A DNA stretch of 64,000 nucleotides from Alphaproteobacteria bacterium HT1-32 (lineage in GTDB: Bacteria; Pseudomonadota; Alphaproteobacteria; Rhodospirillales; HT1-32): positions 2,252,469 through 2,316,468 of the forward strand of contig WJPL01000001.1 of NCBI GenBank assembly GCA_009649675.1. Direction: 5' to 3'. How positions within the stretch are numbered: the stretch's first letter is position 1; each line of letters opens with the position of its first letter. The position numbers were made by a program, and so were the translations under genes. The notes beneath the pieces were generated by a model. It saw nothing but the letters and a program-made list of their open reading frames with translations, made no database searches and was not told where the DNA came from. Shown one piece after another: positions 26,981 through 36,044 of the stretch.

Positions 26981-27307
26981 TCAGAATGGCAGCTTGAACC
27001 CCGGCGGAAGCTGCAGGCCGCCGGTGACTTCTGCCATCTTTTCCTGTGCCCGGGCCTCTGACTGACGTTTTGCGTCATTGATGGCGCTGACGATCAGGTC
27101 TTCCAGAACCTCGACATCTTCGGGGCCGGACAGCAGGGCCGGGTCGATGCGAACTGCACGTGCCTCACCCTTGCCGTTCAGGGTCACCTTTACTGTTCCG
27201 GCGCCGGACTGGCCGGTAACCTCAATGGCGGACAGTTCTTCCTGCATCTGGGCCATCTTGCCCTGCATTTCCTGCGCCTGTTTGAGCATTTGCCCGAGAT
27301 TTTTCAT
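26981..27307 (-). CDS. YbaB/EbfC family nucleoid-associated protein
   Basis: A 108-residue DNA-binding protein: N-terminal coiled helix ([20 protein letters not shown]), then the strands [20 protein letters not shown], and a C-terminal helix. It binds DNA as a dimer and coats the nucleoid. Its start overlaps the dnaX stop by 4 bases and its stop abuts recR. Confidence 0.95.
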   Translation of the reverse strand: MKNLGQMLKQAQEMQGKMAQMQEELSAIEVTGQSGAGTVKVTLNGKGEARAVRIDPALLSGPEDVEVLEDLIVSAINDAKRQSEARAQEKMAEVTGGLQLPPGFKLPF

Positions 27308-29031
27308 ATGTCACCTTCTGTCTGATCAATGTCCGGGGCGTCTTCGGGGTCAGCTTCAGCATCCAGTTCTGCGTCAGGCCCGATATCCCGGACAGCTTCT
27401 ATCTGGGCGCCGGGAAAGGCTTCCAGCAATGCCCGGACCGTCGGGTGCTGACTGGCTTCATCAAACCGTACTTTCAGTTCGGCATCCCGTGCTTCGATAA
27501 TTGATGGCAATGCCTCGGCTTCATCCGTGGCGACCGTTATCATCCAGTTATCGCCGGTAAGCTGCCGGAGCGCCGCACTCAGTTTTGGTGCGAGGTCCGC
27601 AGGGGCGCCCTCGGCAAAGCGGCATTCAATACGGCCCTTGGCAATCGTAACCGGGCGTACCCAGTTACGGACCTGGCTGGCCAGCAGTCCTTCGCGACCT
27701 TCGGTCAGCATGGCAATGACAGCTTCTATGGAATCAATCGCACGCGGGACTTCCGCGGGAGCAGCCTCCGGCTCGGCCTGAAGCATTGCAGCCGAGGCGC
27801 TGCCACCATTGCCGCCACCGCCACCTCCACGGGGAGCACCTCCTGCCGGCGGACCCGCAGGAATGGTGCCGCCACTGGACAGGGTTCGCAGGGCTTCTGC
27901 CGGATCCGGCAGTTCGCTGGCATAGGCCAGCCGGATAAACAGCATCTCGGCGGCCTGACGCGAATCCGGGGCCTGTTCGATTTCGCCAAGTCCCTTCAGC
28001 AGCATTTGCCAGTTCCGGGTCAGAACAGCCATGCGCAGACTGGTGGCCATTTCGCCACCGCGGATACGCTCAGCCTCCGGTGCATTCTCGCTGGCGGCAT
28101 CGGGGGCTGCCTTCAGGCGGGTCAGCCAGTGTGTCAGGTCCAGCATGTCCTGCACCACGATCAGGGGGTCGGCGCCACTGGAATACTGATCGGCAAACAA
28201 GGTAAGGGCGGCGGCAATGTCGCCCTTCATCAGCAGGTCATAGAGGTCGAAGATCAAAGCGCGGTCGGCCAGACCCAGCATGTCGCGAACCTGTTCGGCG
28301 CTGACCTTGCCGGCACCATGGGAAATCGCCTGATCCAGCAGGGACAGACCGTCACGGACCGAGCCGTCAGCGGCGCGCGCGATCAGCGACAGTGCTTCGT
28401 CTTCAAGTTCGGCATTCTCTTTGACGGCGATACCGGCGAAATGCTTGCTAAGGGTATCGGCGTCGACGCGGCGAAGGTCGAAACGCTGACAACGGGACAG
28501 CACGGTAACCGGGATCTTGCGGATTTCCGTCGTTGCGAAAATAAACTTCACATGCTCCGGCGGCTCTTCCAGGGTTTTCAGCAGACCGTTGAAGGCCTGC
28601 CGGGAGAGCATGTGGACCTCATCGATGATATAGACTTTATACCGGGCAGAAACCGGGCGATAGCGAACGCTTTCAATCAGTTCACGGACATCGTCGATAC
28701 CGGTCCGGCTGGCGGCATCCATTTCCATGACATCGACATGCCGGTCCTCGGCAATGGCGCGGCAATTGTCGCACTGGCCACAGGGGGTGATGGTCGGGCC
28801 ACCCTTGCCATCGACACCTGTACAGTTCAGGGCGCGGGCAATGATACGGGCGGTTGATGTCTTACCGATGCCACGGACCCCGGTCAGCACAAAGGCGTGG
28901 GCAATCCGGCCGGTATCAATGGCGTTTGTCAGGGTGCGCACCAGCGCTTGCTGGCCAATCAGTTCGGCAAAGGTCGAGGGCCGATACTTTCGGGCAAGGA
29001 CGCGGTAGTTGGGGTCGCCGTCTGTTGTCAT
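27304..29031 (-). CDS. dnaX: DNA polymerase III subunits gamma and tau
   Basis: Clamp-loader ATPase, 575 residues. Walker A ([20 protein letters not shown]), a zinc motif (CGQCDNC), Walker B and sensor ([10 protein letters not shown]), and [20 protein letters not shown] are present. A Gly-rich linker ([12 protein letters not shown]) separates the ATPase from a tau-like C-terminal region. I see no obvious slippery A6 run at the linker, so a separate gamma form is not evident. It leads the dnaX-ybaB-recR operon, downstream of the SRP RNA. Confidence 0.96.
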   Translation of the reverse strand: MTTDGDPNYRVLARKYRPSTFAELIGQQALVRTLTNAIDTGRIAHAFVLTGVRGIGKTSTARIIARALNCTGVDGKGGPTITPCGQCDNCRAIAEDRHVDVMEMDAASRTGIDDVRELIESVRYRPVSARYKVYIIDEVHMLSRQAFNGLLKTLEEPPEHVKFIFATTEIRKIPVTVLSRCQRFDLRRVDADTLSKHFAGIAVKENAELEDEALSLIARAADGSVRDGLSLLDQAISHGAGKVSAEQVRDMLGLADRALIFDLYDLLMKGDIAAALTLFADQYSSGADPLIVVQDMLDLTHWLTRLKAAPDAASENAPEAERIRGGEMATSLRMAVLTRNWQMLLKGLGEIEQAPDSRQAAEMLFIRLAYASELPDPAEALRTLSSGGTIPAGPPAGGAPRGGGGGGNGGSASAAMLQAEPEAAPAEVPRAIDSIEAVIAMLTEGREGLLASQVRNWVRPVTIAKGRIECRFAEGAPADLAPKLSAALRQLTGDNWMITVATDEAEALPSIIEARDAELKVRFDEASQHPTVRALLEAFPGAQIEAVRDIGPDAELDAEADPEDAPDIDQTEGDI

Positions 29032-29095
29032 GAATTGGTATCGCCGGTCATGCGGTCACGGATCCCGTGGTCGGCAGTGCCCGGTGGGGCGACTG

Positions 29096-29114
29096 CGAAA
29101 AGCCCGAAGGCGGG
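29096..29114 (-). terminator. Probable terminator of the SRP RNA gene
   Basis: On the minus strand CCCG-CCTT-CGGG is followed by CTTTTC. The short GC stem with a U-rich tail sits exactly at the 3' end of the SRP RNA. The stem is only four pairs, partly shared with the RNA's own 3' arm. Confidence 0.5.
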
Positions 29115-29203
29115 AGACCGGAACGACCCGGGAGGAAACTCGTTGCGGCTGCTTCCGTCAGGACCTGACCGGGTTGGCGAGACTCCCGTCCGCCCGATCT
29201 CCC
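29110..29203 (-). ncRNA. ffs: Signal recognition particle RNA, small bacterial type (4.5S)
   Basis: The minus strand contains the apical SRP hairpin: GGTCAGGTCC, then a tetraloop-like turn and GGAAGCAGCC. This matches the Ffh-binding loop of E. coli 4.5S RNA (GGUCAGGUCCGGAAGGAAGCAGCC). The outer helix pairs GGGAGATCGG at the 5' end (29203-29194) with CCGGTCTCCC at the 3' end, with one G-U. A TATAAA -10 box lies at 29213-29208, placing the start near 29201-29203. The RNA is about 95 bases. It works with Ffh and FtsY in co-translational membrane targeting. Confidence 0.93.
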
Positions 29204-29207
29204 ACCC

Positions 29208-29213
29208 TTTATA
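29208..29213 (-). promoter_or_regulatory. -10 box of the SRP RNA promoter
   Basis: TATAAA on the minus strand, five bases before the inferred 5' end of the SRP RNA. A TTGCGC about 19 bases further up could be the -35 element. The spacing agrees with the paired 5' end of the RNA. Confidence 0.5.
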
Positions 29214-29253
29214 TCGTCTCTGTGAGCAGAACGCGCAAGCATGAATGCCGAGA

Positions 29254-29736
29254 TTATTCGACCTCGATGCGACCAACGAAACCGAGGGACGTATAAAGAA
29301 TAAAGCGACCCTGAATTTCAAAGACGCCGCGTTCGGTCGGAACAAAGTACATTTCCCGCGTTTCACCGGAGGGAATCAGCAGTTCATCGAGCCGCGGCTG
29401 TTCAAAGCTATGGTCACCTGAAGTGACTGTCTTGATGGCGATGGTCTTGTAAAATTCGTCTGCCGCAAGGCTCTGGGTCGTCCAGTTGAAATTCCGGACA
29501 ACCAGTTTGTAGGGTTTGTTGATTTCCAGTGACAGATAGGTTGGCTCCACACCGTAATCGGCGCCCAGTGTCATTTTGATCTCGGTTGCCTTGTCCCAGT
29601 CGGCCGCAGCAATGACCGCAGCTGGATCGGCAACATCATGGGGGCGTGCGCTGAACTCATCCAGTACACTAGCATTTTCACAAGCGCCAAGCAGCAGAAC
29701 TGCGGCCAATGCGACTGAAATCAGACGTCCGGTCAT
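29254..29736 (-). CDS. Cupredoxin-like lipoprotein
   Basis: A 160-residue protein starting at the ATG 29736 with GGGGGA upstream. Lipobox LLLGAC at the end of a short signal (MTGRLISVALAAVLLLGAC), so it is probably a lipoprotein. The rest looks like a cupredoxin-type beta sandwich: LEINKPYKLVVRNFNWTTQS, AADEFYKTIAIK, IPSGETREMYFVPTERG and a C-terminal VGRIEVE strand. The usual copper ligands (a C-terminal Cys-x-His-x-Met loop) are absent. The role is unknown; such proteins may be copper-site relics or electron-transfer scaffolds. Confidence 0.65.
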   Translation of the reverse strand: MTGRLISVALAAVLLLGACENASVLDEFSARPHDVADPAAVIAAADWDKATEIKMTLGADYGVEPTYLSLEINKPYKLVVRNFNWTTQSLAADEFYKTIAIKTVTSGDHSFEQPRLDELLIPSGETREMYFVPTERGVFEIQGRFILYTSLGFVGRIEVE

Positions 29737-29883
29737 CTTGGTCCCCCAGAGAAACAGCATGGTGCAACAGGACCATCCTGCAAACGAATCGCACGAGAGT
29801 CTAGAAGACAGGGAATCTGCAAGCAATAAGCAATGCAAAGCCTGTGCTTGGAACTGCTCGGAAGCTGTGACAATTTTCGCATT

Positions 29884-30783
29884 ATGAGGAATCCAAATTT
29901 CTTTTCACAGGTTGTCTATGACCGTGCTGCCCAGTTCAGGGCAGATCACGCGAAACTGGATGGCCTGCTCTCCGGCCCGGCGCGTATCGTTCCGGTCTGG
30001 CGAAATATGAGCATGATGGTGAGGCTGGATAAGCCGCAGGCATTGTTTTTGCCGGACCTGCCGGACGGGGATCTGCTCGACAGGGATTCCGGCTATATCT
30101 TTCTCGGAATGTTCAACGAGGCTGCTTACTTTGCCGTCGATATCAGTTCGCAGGATGATGCGCCGGCACGTGTTGGTGCAGAGATTGCCGATCTGCGGGA
30201 AATCGGCGGGCATCTGACGCATGAGGAAGCATCGCTGCTCGCTCATGCGCGGGCCATGGTCTACTGGCACACACGCCATCGCTTCTGCGGTGTCTGTGGA
30301 GCGCCAACGGAAGCCCGGGACGCCGGACATATGCGGGCCTGTACCAACCCGGATTGCCGGACGCCGCATTTCCCGCGCACGGACCCGGCAGTCATCATGC
30401 TGATCCATCACGGTGACCGCTGTCTTCTTGGGCATCATCAGCGATGGGATACGCCGATGTATTCAACGCTTGCCGGATTTGTTGAGCCCGGTGAGAGCCT
30501 GGAAGACGCGGTCCGTCGCGAGGTAAAGGAAGAAGCCGGTATTACGGTTGGTCAGGTAACCTATCATTCCTCTCAGCCCTGGCCGTTTCCGGCCTCGATC
30601 ATGCTGGGTTTCTATGGCGAGGCCGAATCGACAGACATCAGCCTTGAGGATGATGAGTTGCAGGACGCCCGTTGGTTTACCCGCGCACAGTTGCGAGACC
30701 CCGAAAGCGTCGGCATTCATCTGCCGCGCGCCATTTCGGTTTCCCGCCGCCTGATAAATGACTGGCTGGATGAGGGAGCCTGA
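29884..30783 (+). CDS. nudC: NAD(+) diphosphatase (NADH pyrophosphatase)
   Basis: A 299-residue Nudix hydrolase that splits NAD(H) and removes NAD caps from RNA. N-terminal NudC-like domain, then a zinc ribbon (CGVCGAPTEA and CTNPDC), then the Nudix box GFVEPGESLEDAVRREVKEE (G-x5-E-x7-RE-x-x-EE). The SQPWPF motif that marks NADH pyrophosphatases is present. I took the ATG at 29884; 17 extra in-frame residues upstream are unlike the family. It is convergent with the fused pheA gene. Confidence 0.93.
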   Translation: MRNPNFFSQVVYDRAAQFRADHAKLDGLLSGPARIVPVWRNMSMMVRLDKPQALFLPDLPDGDLLDRDSGYIFLGMFNEAAYFAVDISSQDDAPARVGAEIADLREIGGHLTHEEASLLAHARAMVYWHTRHRFCGVCGAPTEARDAGHMRACTNPDCRTPHFPRTDPAVIMLIHHGDRCLLGHHQRWDTPMYSTLAGFVEPGESLEDAVRREVKEEAGITVGQVTYHSSQPWPFPASIMLGFYGEAESTDISLEDDELQDARWFTRAQLRDPESVGIHLPRAISVSRRLINDWLDEGA

Positions 30784-30792
30784 CCCCGCAAC

Positions 30793-31881
30793 TTAGCCTT
30801 TCAGACGGAAGGGGTGTTTCGGATAGGTGCCGATGATTTTCATCTTGCTGGAGAAATATTGCAGCTCGTCAAAGGCGAGGTCGACATTCTTCTCCGCCGG
30901 GTGCCCTTCGATTTCCGCATAGAACTGGGCGACCGTGAAGCTGGCATCGACGATGTAGCTTTCGAGTTTGGTGATGTTGACGCTGTTTGTCGCGAAACCA
31001 CCGAGGCTTTTATACAATGAGGCCGGTACGCTGCGGACCTGAAAGATCAGGCTGGTCATGCAGGGGCCGTCGCGCAGATCCGGTTCTTCCCGACGCCGGG
31101 ACAAAACGACAAACCGTGTGGTGTTGCCAATCCGGTCTTCGATACGGCCACGCAGAGACTGTAGCCCATAGGTTTCACCGGCAAGGCTGGAGGCAATCGC
31201 GGCAATTGTCGGATCGCCGAGTTCGGCCACTTCGCTGGCGGCACCAGCCGTATCGCCCCGCTGCACAGCCTTGATGCCCAGTTCTGCAACCAGATCCCGG
31301 CATTGCGCCAGGGCCTGCTCATGACTGCGGACTTCGCGGATCTGGTCCAGTGTTGCACCTTCAACGGCCAGCAGCTGATGCTGAACCGGCTGGAAATGCT
31401 CGTCGATAATATAAAGGTTCGAATTCGGCAGCAGATGATGAATATCTGCTACCCGGCCGCCAAGCGAGTTTTCGATCGGGATCATGGCCAGATCGGCATC
31501 ACCGTCTTCGACCGCGTTGAAGGCTGCTTCAAAGGTGGCGTAGGCAACCGGTTCCATCTTTGGAAAAACATTGGCGCAGGAAAGATGAGAGTAAGCTCCC
31601 GGCACGCCCTGATATGCGATCCGGCCTTCACGGCCTGCGCGATGCATCTGATGTTCGTTTTCCATTCGACTGACCTTTTCCTCGTCGCCAAATTCCAGCC
31701 AGGCTGGCGTCACGCCGAGCAGACGCCCGGCAAGTACAATGCGGCGGCGCGGCGGATCTACCGCACCGGTTTCCCAGCGGTTCACGGTCGGCTGCGTGAC
31801 CTTGAGGCTCACCGCAAGATCCTGCTGTGTCATTCCCACACGTTTGCGTGCGCGTCGGAGGCGCTGACCGAAACCATTCAT
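30793..31881 (-). CDS. pheA: XRE helix-turn-helix / prephenate dehydratase / ACT fusion
   Basis: A single 362-residue frame. Residues about 4-65 are an XRE HTH (ARKRVGMTQQDLAVS, then VTQPTVNRWETGAVDPP, and LLGVTPAWLEFG). After a linker of about 20 residues comes prephenate dehydratase from about 88 (IAYQGVPGAYSH; IPIENSLGGRV; catalytic NTTRFVVLSRR), then an ACT domain from about 272 (LYKSLGGFATNSVNITKLES). The enzyme makes phenylpyruvate for phenylalanine; ACT normally binds phenylalanine. An internal ATG at 31665 with AAAGG upstream could give the enzyme alone. A perfect inverted repeat lies just before the start. Ordinary PheA in the class lacks the HTH, so this is an unusual fusion. Confidence 0.9.
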   Translation of the reverse strand: MNGFGQRLRRARKRVGMTQQDLAVSLKVTQPTVNRWETGAVDPPRRRIVLAGRLLGVTPAWLEFGDEEKVSRMENEHQMHRAGREGRIAYQGVPGAYSHLSCANVFPKMEPVAYATFEAAFNAVEDGDADLAMIPIENSLGGRVADIHHLLPNSNLYIIDEHFQPVQHQLLAVEGATLDQIREVRSHEQALAQCRDLVAELGIKAVQRGDTAGAASEVAELGDPTIAAIASSLAGETYGLQSLRGRIEDRIGNTTRFVVLSRRREEPDLRDGPCMTSLIFQVRSVPASLYKSLGGFATNSVNITKLESYIVDASFTVAQFYAEIEGHPAEKNVDLAFDELQYFSSKMKIIGTYPKHPFRLKG

Positions 31882-31902
31882 GCGAAGGTTTTATCTGTAT
31901 GC

Positions 31903-31927
31903 ATAATATACGTCAACTGTATATTAT
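31903..31927. promoter_or_regulatory. Operator-like inverted repeat before the HTH-PheA gene
   Basis: ATAATATAC (31903-31911) and GTATATTAT (31919-31927) are perfect reverse complements with a 7-base spacer, centred 34 bases before the start codon. On the minus strand a perfect TATAAT (31928-31923) overlaps one arm, and TTGACG (31916-31911) lies in the spacer. A bound dimer would block this promoter. The likely binder is the XRE domain of the protein encoded next to it. Confidence 0.65.
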
Positions 31928-32060
31928 AGCTTCTTTCACGTCTGGAGATACCGCCCGCAGTTCGCCCAGACTCAGGCATCACAAAAGGTTCCGGGCTTGA
32001 GGCCGGTTGGGAGGGGGCAGCGGGAAGTGAGGCAGGCGCAGAGATAAAGGCCCTGAGGAA

Positions 32061-32807
32061 TTAACGCGGGGTCAGGGCGTCCCGTGCCCGCTCCAGATCT
32101 TCCGGCGTGTCGACACCAAGTGGTGCTGCCTTTACCAGAGTGAGTCCCAGAGACATGCCTGCTTCCAGTGCGCGCAACTGCTCCAGCCGCTCCCGGCGCT
32201 CAAGGACACCGGGCTTCAGGGAGACAAATCGTTCCAGGGCTGCGCGTCGATAGGCATAGATACCAATGTGATGATAAAGCGGGCCGTCCCCGCTGGGGGC
32301 GGTGGCGCGGGTGAAATACAGGGCGCGGGCGACAGTCTGTCCGTCTTCCAGTCCGGCAATGGCCTTCACGACATTCGGGTTTGTCCGTTCTTCGGGCCGG
32401 GTGATTTCTACGGCAACAGTGCCGATATCAATTGAGGGGTCGTCCAGCGGGCGCACGGCTGCGCGGGTTGTTGCGGGCTCGATGGTTGGCAGGTCACCCT
32501 GCAGATTGACGATGATGTCATGCTGACCATCTGGATCGATTTCCTTCAGCGCCTGAAAAACCCGGTCGGAACCGGAAGGCAGATCGGGGTCGGTCATCAC
32601 GGCCTCGCCGCCAGCGGCCAGGACCGCATCCGCAACCTCCTGTTCCGAGCAGGCGATGACCACCCGGCCGATATCTGCTTCGAGTGCGCGGTCGCGGACA
32701 TGCAGGATCATCGGGCGTCCGTGAATGTCGGCGAGTGGCTTTCCCGGCAGGCGCTGGGAGGCCATTCGTGCGGGGATGATAACGACAGGATTTGATTTTT
32801 CAGTCAT
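32061..32807 (-). CDS. kdsB: 3-deoxy-manno-octulosonate cytidylyltransferase (CMP-Kdo synthetase)
   Basis: Activates Kdo with CTP for lipopolysaccharide inner core, 248 residues. The nucleotide-binding start [20 protein letters not shown] is typical, with [17 protein letters not shown] and [11 protein letters not shown] also matching. Kdo synthesis connects it to the KdsD/KpsF isomerase gene at the right end of the window. It is upstream of the fused pheA on the same strand, 179 bases away, and divergent from the cytochrome gene. Confidence 0.96.
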   Translation of the reverse strand: MTEKSNPVVIIPARMASQRLPGKPLADIHGRPMILHVRDRALEADIGRVVIACSEQEVADAVLAAGGEAVMTDPDLPSGSDRVFQALKEIDPDGQHDIIVNLQGDLPTIEPATTRAAVRPLDDPSIDIGTVAVEITRPEERTNPNVVKAIAGLEDGQTVARALYFTRATAPSGDGPLYHHIGIYAYRRAALERFVSLKPGVLERRERLEQLRALEAGMSLGLTLVKAAPLGVDTPEDLERARDALTPR

Positions 32808-32868
32808 GCCGATAAGATAACCGCGAGGGCCGGTTGTGAAAATAGCTGGAATCAGGTGGCGGATGACG

Positions 32869-32898
32869 TTGGACAGCCGCGATGGGGTTCGGTATAAA
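32869..32898 (+). promoter_or_regulatory. Probable sigma-70 promoter of the cytochrome c gene
   Basis: TTGGAC (32869-32874), an 18-base spacer, TATAAA (32893-32898). It lies 40 bases before the start codon, in the 131-base gap between divergent kdsB and the cytochrome gene. Confidence 0.5.
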
Positions 32899-32938
32899 AC
32901 GGCGCGTTTCGGGACAAGCAGAAGACTGAAGGAAAACC

Positions 32939-33484
32939 ATGTCCGGCATCGAACTGAACAAGATTTTTGGCGCTGTCATTCTGGCAATGCTTATTGCAAT
33001 GGTCGCAGGCCTTATCAGCCGTGTCCTGGTCCCGACAGGTGGTCATGGCGGCGAAGATCGTATTGTCGCCTTTGCACCACCGGAAGTGGCCTCGTCAGGC
33101 GGTGAAGCCGCGCAGGAAGTTGCTGAACCGGCGATTGAAACATTGCTGGCTGCAGCCGACGTTGCGTCCGGCGAAAAGATTTTCAAGAAATGTGCAGCCT
33201 GCCACGACCCGGCAAATGGCGGTGCCAACAAGGTTGGTCCGGCACTCTGGGGTATTGTGGGTCATGATATCGCGGCTGTTCCGGGCTTTGCCTACTCCGA
33301 TGCCCTGACCGGAAAAGAAGGTTCCTGGACTTTCGAATCACTCAGCGCTTTCCTCAAGAAGCCGCGTGAGTGGGCTCCGGGCACCAAGATGGGCTTTGCC
33401 GGTCTTTCCAAGATTGGTGACCGTGCTGACGTGATCGTGTATCTGCGCTCCCTGAGCGACAGTCCGGTTCCGCTTCCTCAGTAA
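32939..33484 (+). CDS. Membrane-anchored c-type cytochrome (CycM-like)
   Basis: A 181-residue protein with one N-terminal membrane anchor (about residues 9-30, [17 protein letters not shown]), an Ala/Glu-rich tether, and a class I cytochrome c domain. The haem site is CAACH at residues 85-89, and the Met ligand is likely in [20 protein letters not shown] is typical of cytochrome c2/c552. It would shuttle electrons from the bc1 complex to an oxidase. It lies beside kdsB and pheA, an order known in alphaproteobacteria. Confidence 0.92.
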   Translation: MSGIELNKIFGAVILAMLIAMVAGLISRVLVPTGGHGGEDRIVAFAPPEVASSGGEAAQEVAEPAIETLLAAADVASGEKIFKKCAACHDPANGGANKVGPALWGIVGHDIAAVPGFAYSDALTGKEGSWTFESLSAFLKKPREWAPGTKMGFAGLSKIGDRADVIVYLRSLSDSPVPLPQ

Positions 33485-33511
33485 ACAGAAATTTCCTGCG
33501 GGCCCTTTATT

Positions 33512-34294
33512 ATGTTCAATGCCTGCCCGCAGGAATTTATCGATCTGGCGAATGAACTGGCGGATACCGCCGGACCCATTGCCCGGCTTTATTTTCGCAG
33601 TGATATCGAGATCGACCGGAAGTCCGATGCGTCGCCGGTAACCATTGCCGACCGCGAAGTCGAATCGGCGATGCGGGAGCTGATTACGGAACGCTTTCCC
33701 GACCACGGCATTTTCGGTGAAGAACACGGATCCGAAAACCTCGACGCAGAGTTCGTCTGGGTTCTCGACCCGATTGACGGAACCGGTGCCTTTGTGACGG
33801 GGATGCCGATTTTCGGTACCCTGATTGCCCTGCTGCACCGTGACCAGCCCTTGCTGGGCATTATCGACATGCCGGTGCTGCGTGAACGCTGGGTTGGCGG
33901 GCTGGGAATGGAAACCACCTTTAACGGCGCGCTCTGCCGTACCCGGCCGGCGACCTCCCTGTCAGAAGCCAGCGTCTATACTTTCTCCCCCGATAGTTTT
34001 GATCGCCCCGATCTCGGTCGGTTTGACCGTGTGCGGAAAGTTGCCCGTACCGTCCGCTATGGCGGTGATTGCTATTCCTATGGTCTGCTGGCCAGCGGAC
34101 ATGTGGATGTGGTGATCGACGCCAATATGAAACCCTACGATTACTGTGCAATGCTGGCGCCTATTCAGGCTGCGGGCGGGCGCATTACCGACTGGCATGG
34201 TCAGCCGCTCGACCTGAATTCAGACGGGCATGTACTGGCCTGCGCCAGTGAACAACTGCATGCGGAAGTGAGCAAGCTGCTGACGTCGAGCTGA
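33512..34294 (+). CDS. hisN: Histidinol-phosphatase, inositol-monophosphatase type
   Basis: A 260-residue Mg-dependent phosphatase. Metal motifs: the acidic Glu in GEEHG, DPIDGTGAFVTGMPIFGTLI, and the late YGGDCYSYGLLASGHVDVVI and PYDYCAM segment. The pattern matches the HisN subgroup that replaces the HAD phosphatase of histidine synthesis in actinobacteria and alphaproteobacteria, rather than SuhB. It starts 27 bases after the cytochrome gene. No other his gene is nearby. Confidence 0.85.
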   Translation: MFNACPQEFIDLANELADTAGPIARLYFRSDIEIDRKSDASPVTIADREVESAMRELITERFPDHGIFGEEHGSENLDAEFVWVLDPIDGTGAFVTGMPIFGTLIALLHRDQPLLGIIDMPVLRERWVGGLGMETTFNGALCRTRPATSLSEASVYTFSPDSFDRPDLGRFDRVRKVARTVRYGGDCYSYGLLASGHVDVVIDANMKPYDYCAMLAPIQAAGGRITDWHGQPLDLNSDGHVLACASEQLHAEVSKLLTSS

Positions 34295-34333
34295 TTTCAG
34301 GCATGACGTTGATCGAGTGACAAGGGGACAAAA

Positions 34334-34843
34334 ATGTCGGCGGACAGTCGCTATACCAAACTTTTTCCGGTTTCCTGGGATGAAATGCATCGTGACGCGA
34401 AGGCTCTTGCCTGGCGGCTGGTGGAGCTTGGTCCCTGGAAAGGCATCATTGCGGTAGCGCGCGGCGGGCTGGTACCAGCGGCAGTTGTCGCCCGTGAACT
34501 GGATGTCCGGCTGATCGACACGGTCTGCGTGTCTTCCTATGCCGACATGAAGGAAGGCAATCTGAAGATCAGCCAGAAAGAAGCCCATGTGCTGAAGGGC
34601 TTTGAAGGCGACAGCAAGGGCTGGCTGGTTGTTGATGACATGGTTGACACCGGTCGCACCTACATGAAAATCCGAGAACTGCTACCGGACGCACATTTTG
34701 CGACGGTTTACGCCAAGCCGGAAGGCCGGGCACATGTCGACAGCTTCATTACTGAGGTCAGTCAGGATACCTGGATTCTGCTGCCCTGGGATGCGGAACG
34801 CAGTCCGGCGCCTTCAGTCGCTGACCTTCACGCCAAGAAGTAA
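34334..34843 (+). CDS. gpt: Xanthine phosphoribosyltransferase
   Basis: A 169-residue purine salvage enzyme converting xanthine and guanine with PRPP to XMP and GMP. The PRPP loop is [13 protein letters not shown]; the N-terminal [16 protein letters not shown] and [20 protein letters not shown] match the Gpt family. It ends with AERSPAP.VADLHA-like residues as in other Gpt proteins. It lies in the same direction as hisN. Confidence 0.92.
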   Translation: MSADSRYTKLFPVSWDEMHRDAKALAWRLVELGPWKGIIAVARGGLVPAAVVARELDVRLIDTVCVSSYADMKEGNLKISQKEAHVLKGFEGDSKGWLVVDDMVDTGRTYMKIRELLPDAHFATVYAKPEGRAHVDSFITEVSQDTWILLPWDAERSPAPSVADLHAKK

Positions 34844-34929
34844 ACTCCCGGCCACGGTTCAGGCGCTGTCTCTTGTATTGGCAGACCGGGGCAACAATCT
34901 CCTGATGAACTGCTTATCGGGAGAAGATC

Positions 34930-36030
34930 ATGATATTCGCAAGAATTTCCGCGCTGCTGGTCATCCTGGGCCTCGTTCCGGCCTGCGCTATCGCCCAGAA
35001 TCGCCTGTCAGAACTGAAACTTCCTGACGGGCTGGAAATTACCAGTTTTGCGGAGGTCGATAACGCCCGCACGCTGGTGGTTGTACCGGAACTTGATGTC
35101 ATCTTTGTCGGATCCCGCGGCGAGACGCTGCGCGCCGTGGTTGGCGGTGTTGCCGACAGTTCGGGCGGCGGCGATGTGATCGAGATTGCGCAGGGATTCA
35201 AATCGGTCAACGGGCTGGTCTGGCATAAGGGCGCGCTTTATATCGCCGAGCAGGACAAGGTTTCGCGCTGGGTCATTCCGGATCAGAATTCGCTCCGGAA
35301 ATTCTCGCCGGAAATTCTGTTCAGTGACCTGCCGGACAAGCGCCATCATGGCTGGCGTTATATGACTGTCGGGCCTGATGAGAAGCTCTATATCGGTGTT
35401 GGTGCGCCCTGTAATATCTGCGCGGTCGAAGGGTATGAGGGCACGATTGTCCGGATGAACCTTGATGGCAGCAACCCGGAAGTTTTTGCAGAGGGGATTC
35501 GTAATACGGTCGGGCTGGCCTTCCACCCTGAAACCGGCGATCTGTTCTTCACCGATAACGGCGCGGACAACATGGGGGATGACAAACCGTCAGAGGAACT
35601 CAACCGGGCAACGAAAAGCGGTCAGCATTTTGGCTATCCCTATTTTGGCGGTGGCGACTTCCGGACCGCGCAGTTTGCAAAAGTCAGCCCGCCAGAGGCG
35701 CTGACCGGACCGGTTCAGACATTCGGAGCACATCAGGCACCGCTTGGCGTGCATCACTACCGCGGGTCAAACTTGCCTGCCGAATATCGCCGGGATGCCT
35801 TTGTCGCCCTGCACGGCTCATGGAATCGCACAGAACCTGCGGGCTATCGGGTCATGCGGGTGCGAATGGATGACACGGGCAAGGTGCTGGGCAGCGAAGT
35901 CTTTATTGATGGCTGGCTGAAAGACGGCTCCTACTGGGGACGGCCGGTGGATATTGACGAACTGCCGGACGGCTCCATGCTGATTTCAGATGATCATGCC
36001 GGGCGGATTTACCGGGTTCGGGCAAAATAA
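34930..36030 (+). CDS. PQQ-dependent sugar dehydrogenase (soluble glucose/sorbosone dehydrogenase fold), secreted
   Basis: A 366-residue periplasmic beta-propeller protein with an N-terminal signal (ISALLVILGLVPACAIA, cleavage before QN). GSDH-family blades are seen in VNGLVWHKGALYIAEQDK, ICAVEGYEGTIVRMNLDGSN, LFFTDNGADNMGDD, FVALHGSWNRTEPAGY and the closing DDHAGRIYRVRAK. GGGAGAAG precedes the ATG. PQQ-ligand residues cannot be confirmed by eye, and some members oxidise other aldoses or have no known activity. No pqq genes are in the window. Confidence 0.82.
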   Translation: MIFARISALLVILGLVPACAIAQNRLSELKLPDGLEITSFAEVDNARTLVVVPELDVIFVGSRGETLRAVVGGVADSSGGGDVIEIAQGFKSVNGLVWHKGALYIAEQDKVSRWVIPDQNSLRKFSPEILFSDLPDKRHHGWRYMTVGPDEKLYIGVGAPCNICAVEGYEGTIVRMNLDGSNPEVFAEGIRNTVGLAFHPETGDLFFTDNGADNMGDDKPSEELNRATKSGQHFGYPYFGGGDFRTAQFAKVSPPEALTGPVQTFGAHQAPLGVHHYRGSNLPAEYRRDAFVALHGSWNRTEPAGYRVMRVRMDDTGKVLGSEVFIDGWLKDGSYWGRPVDIDELPDGSMLISDDHAGRIYRVRAK

Positions 36031-36044
36031 CGGACAACCCGGAT

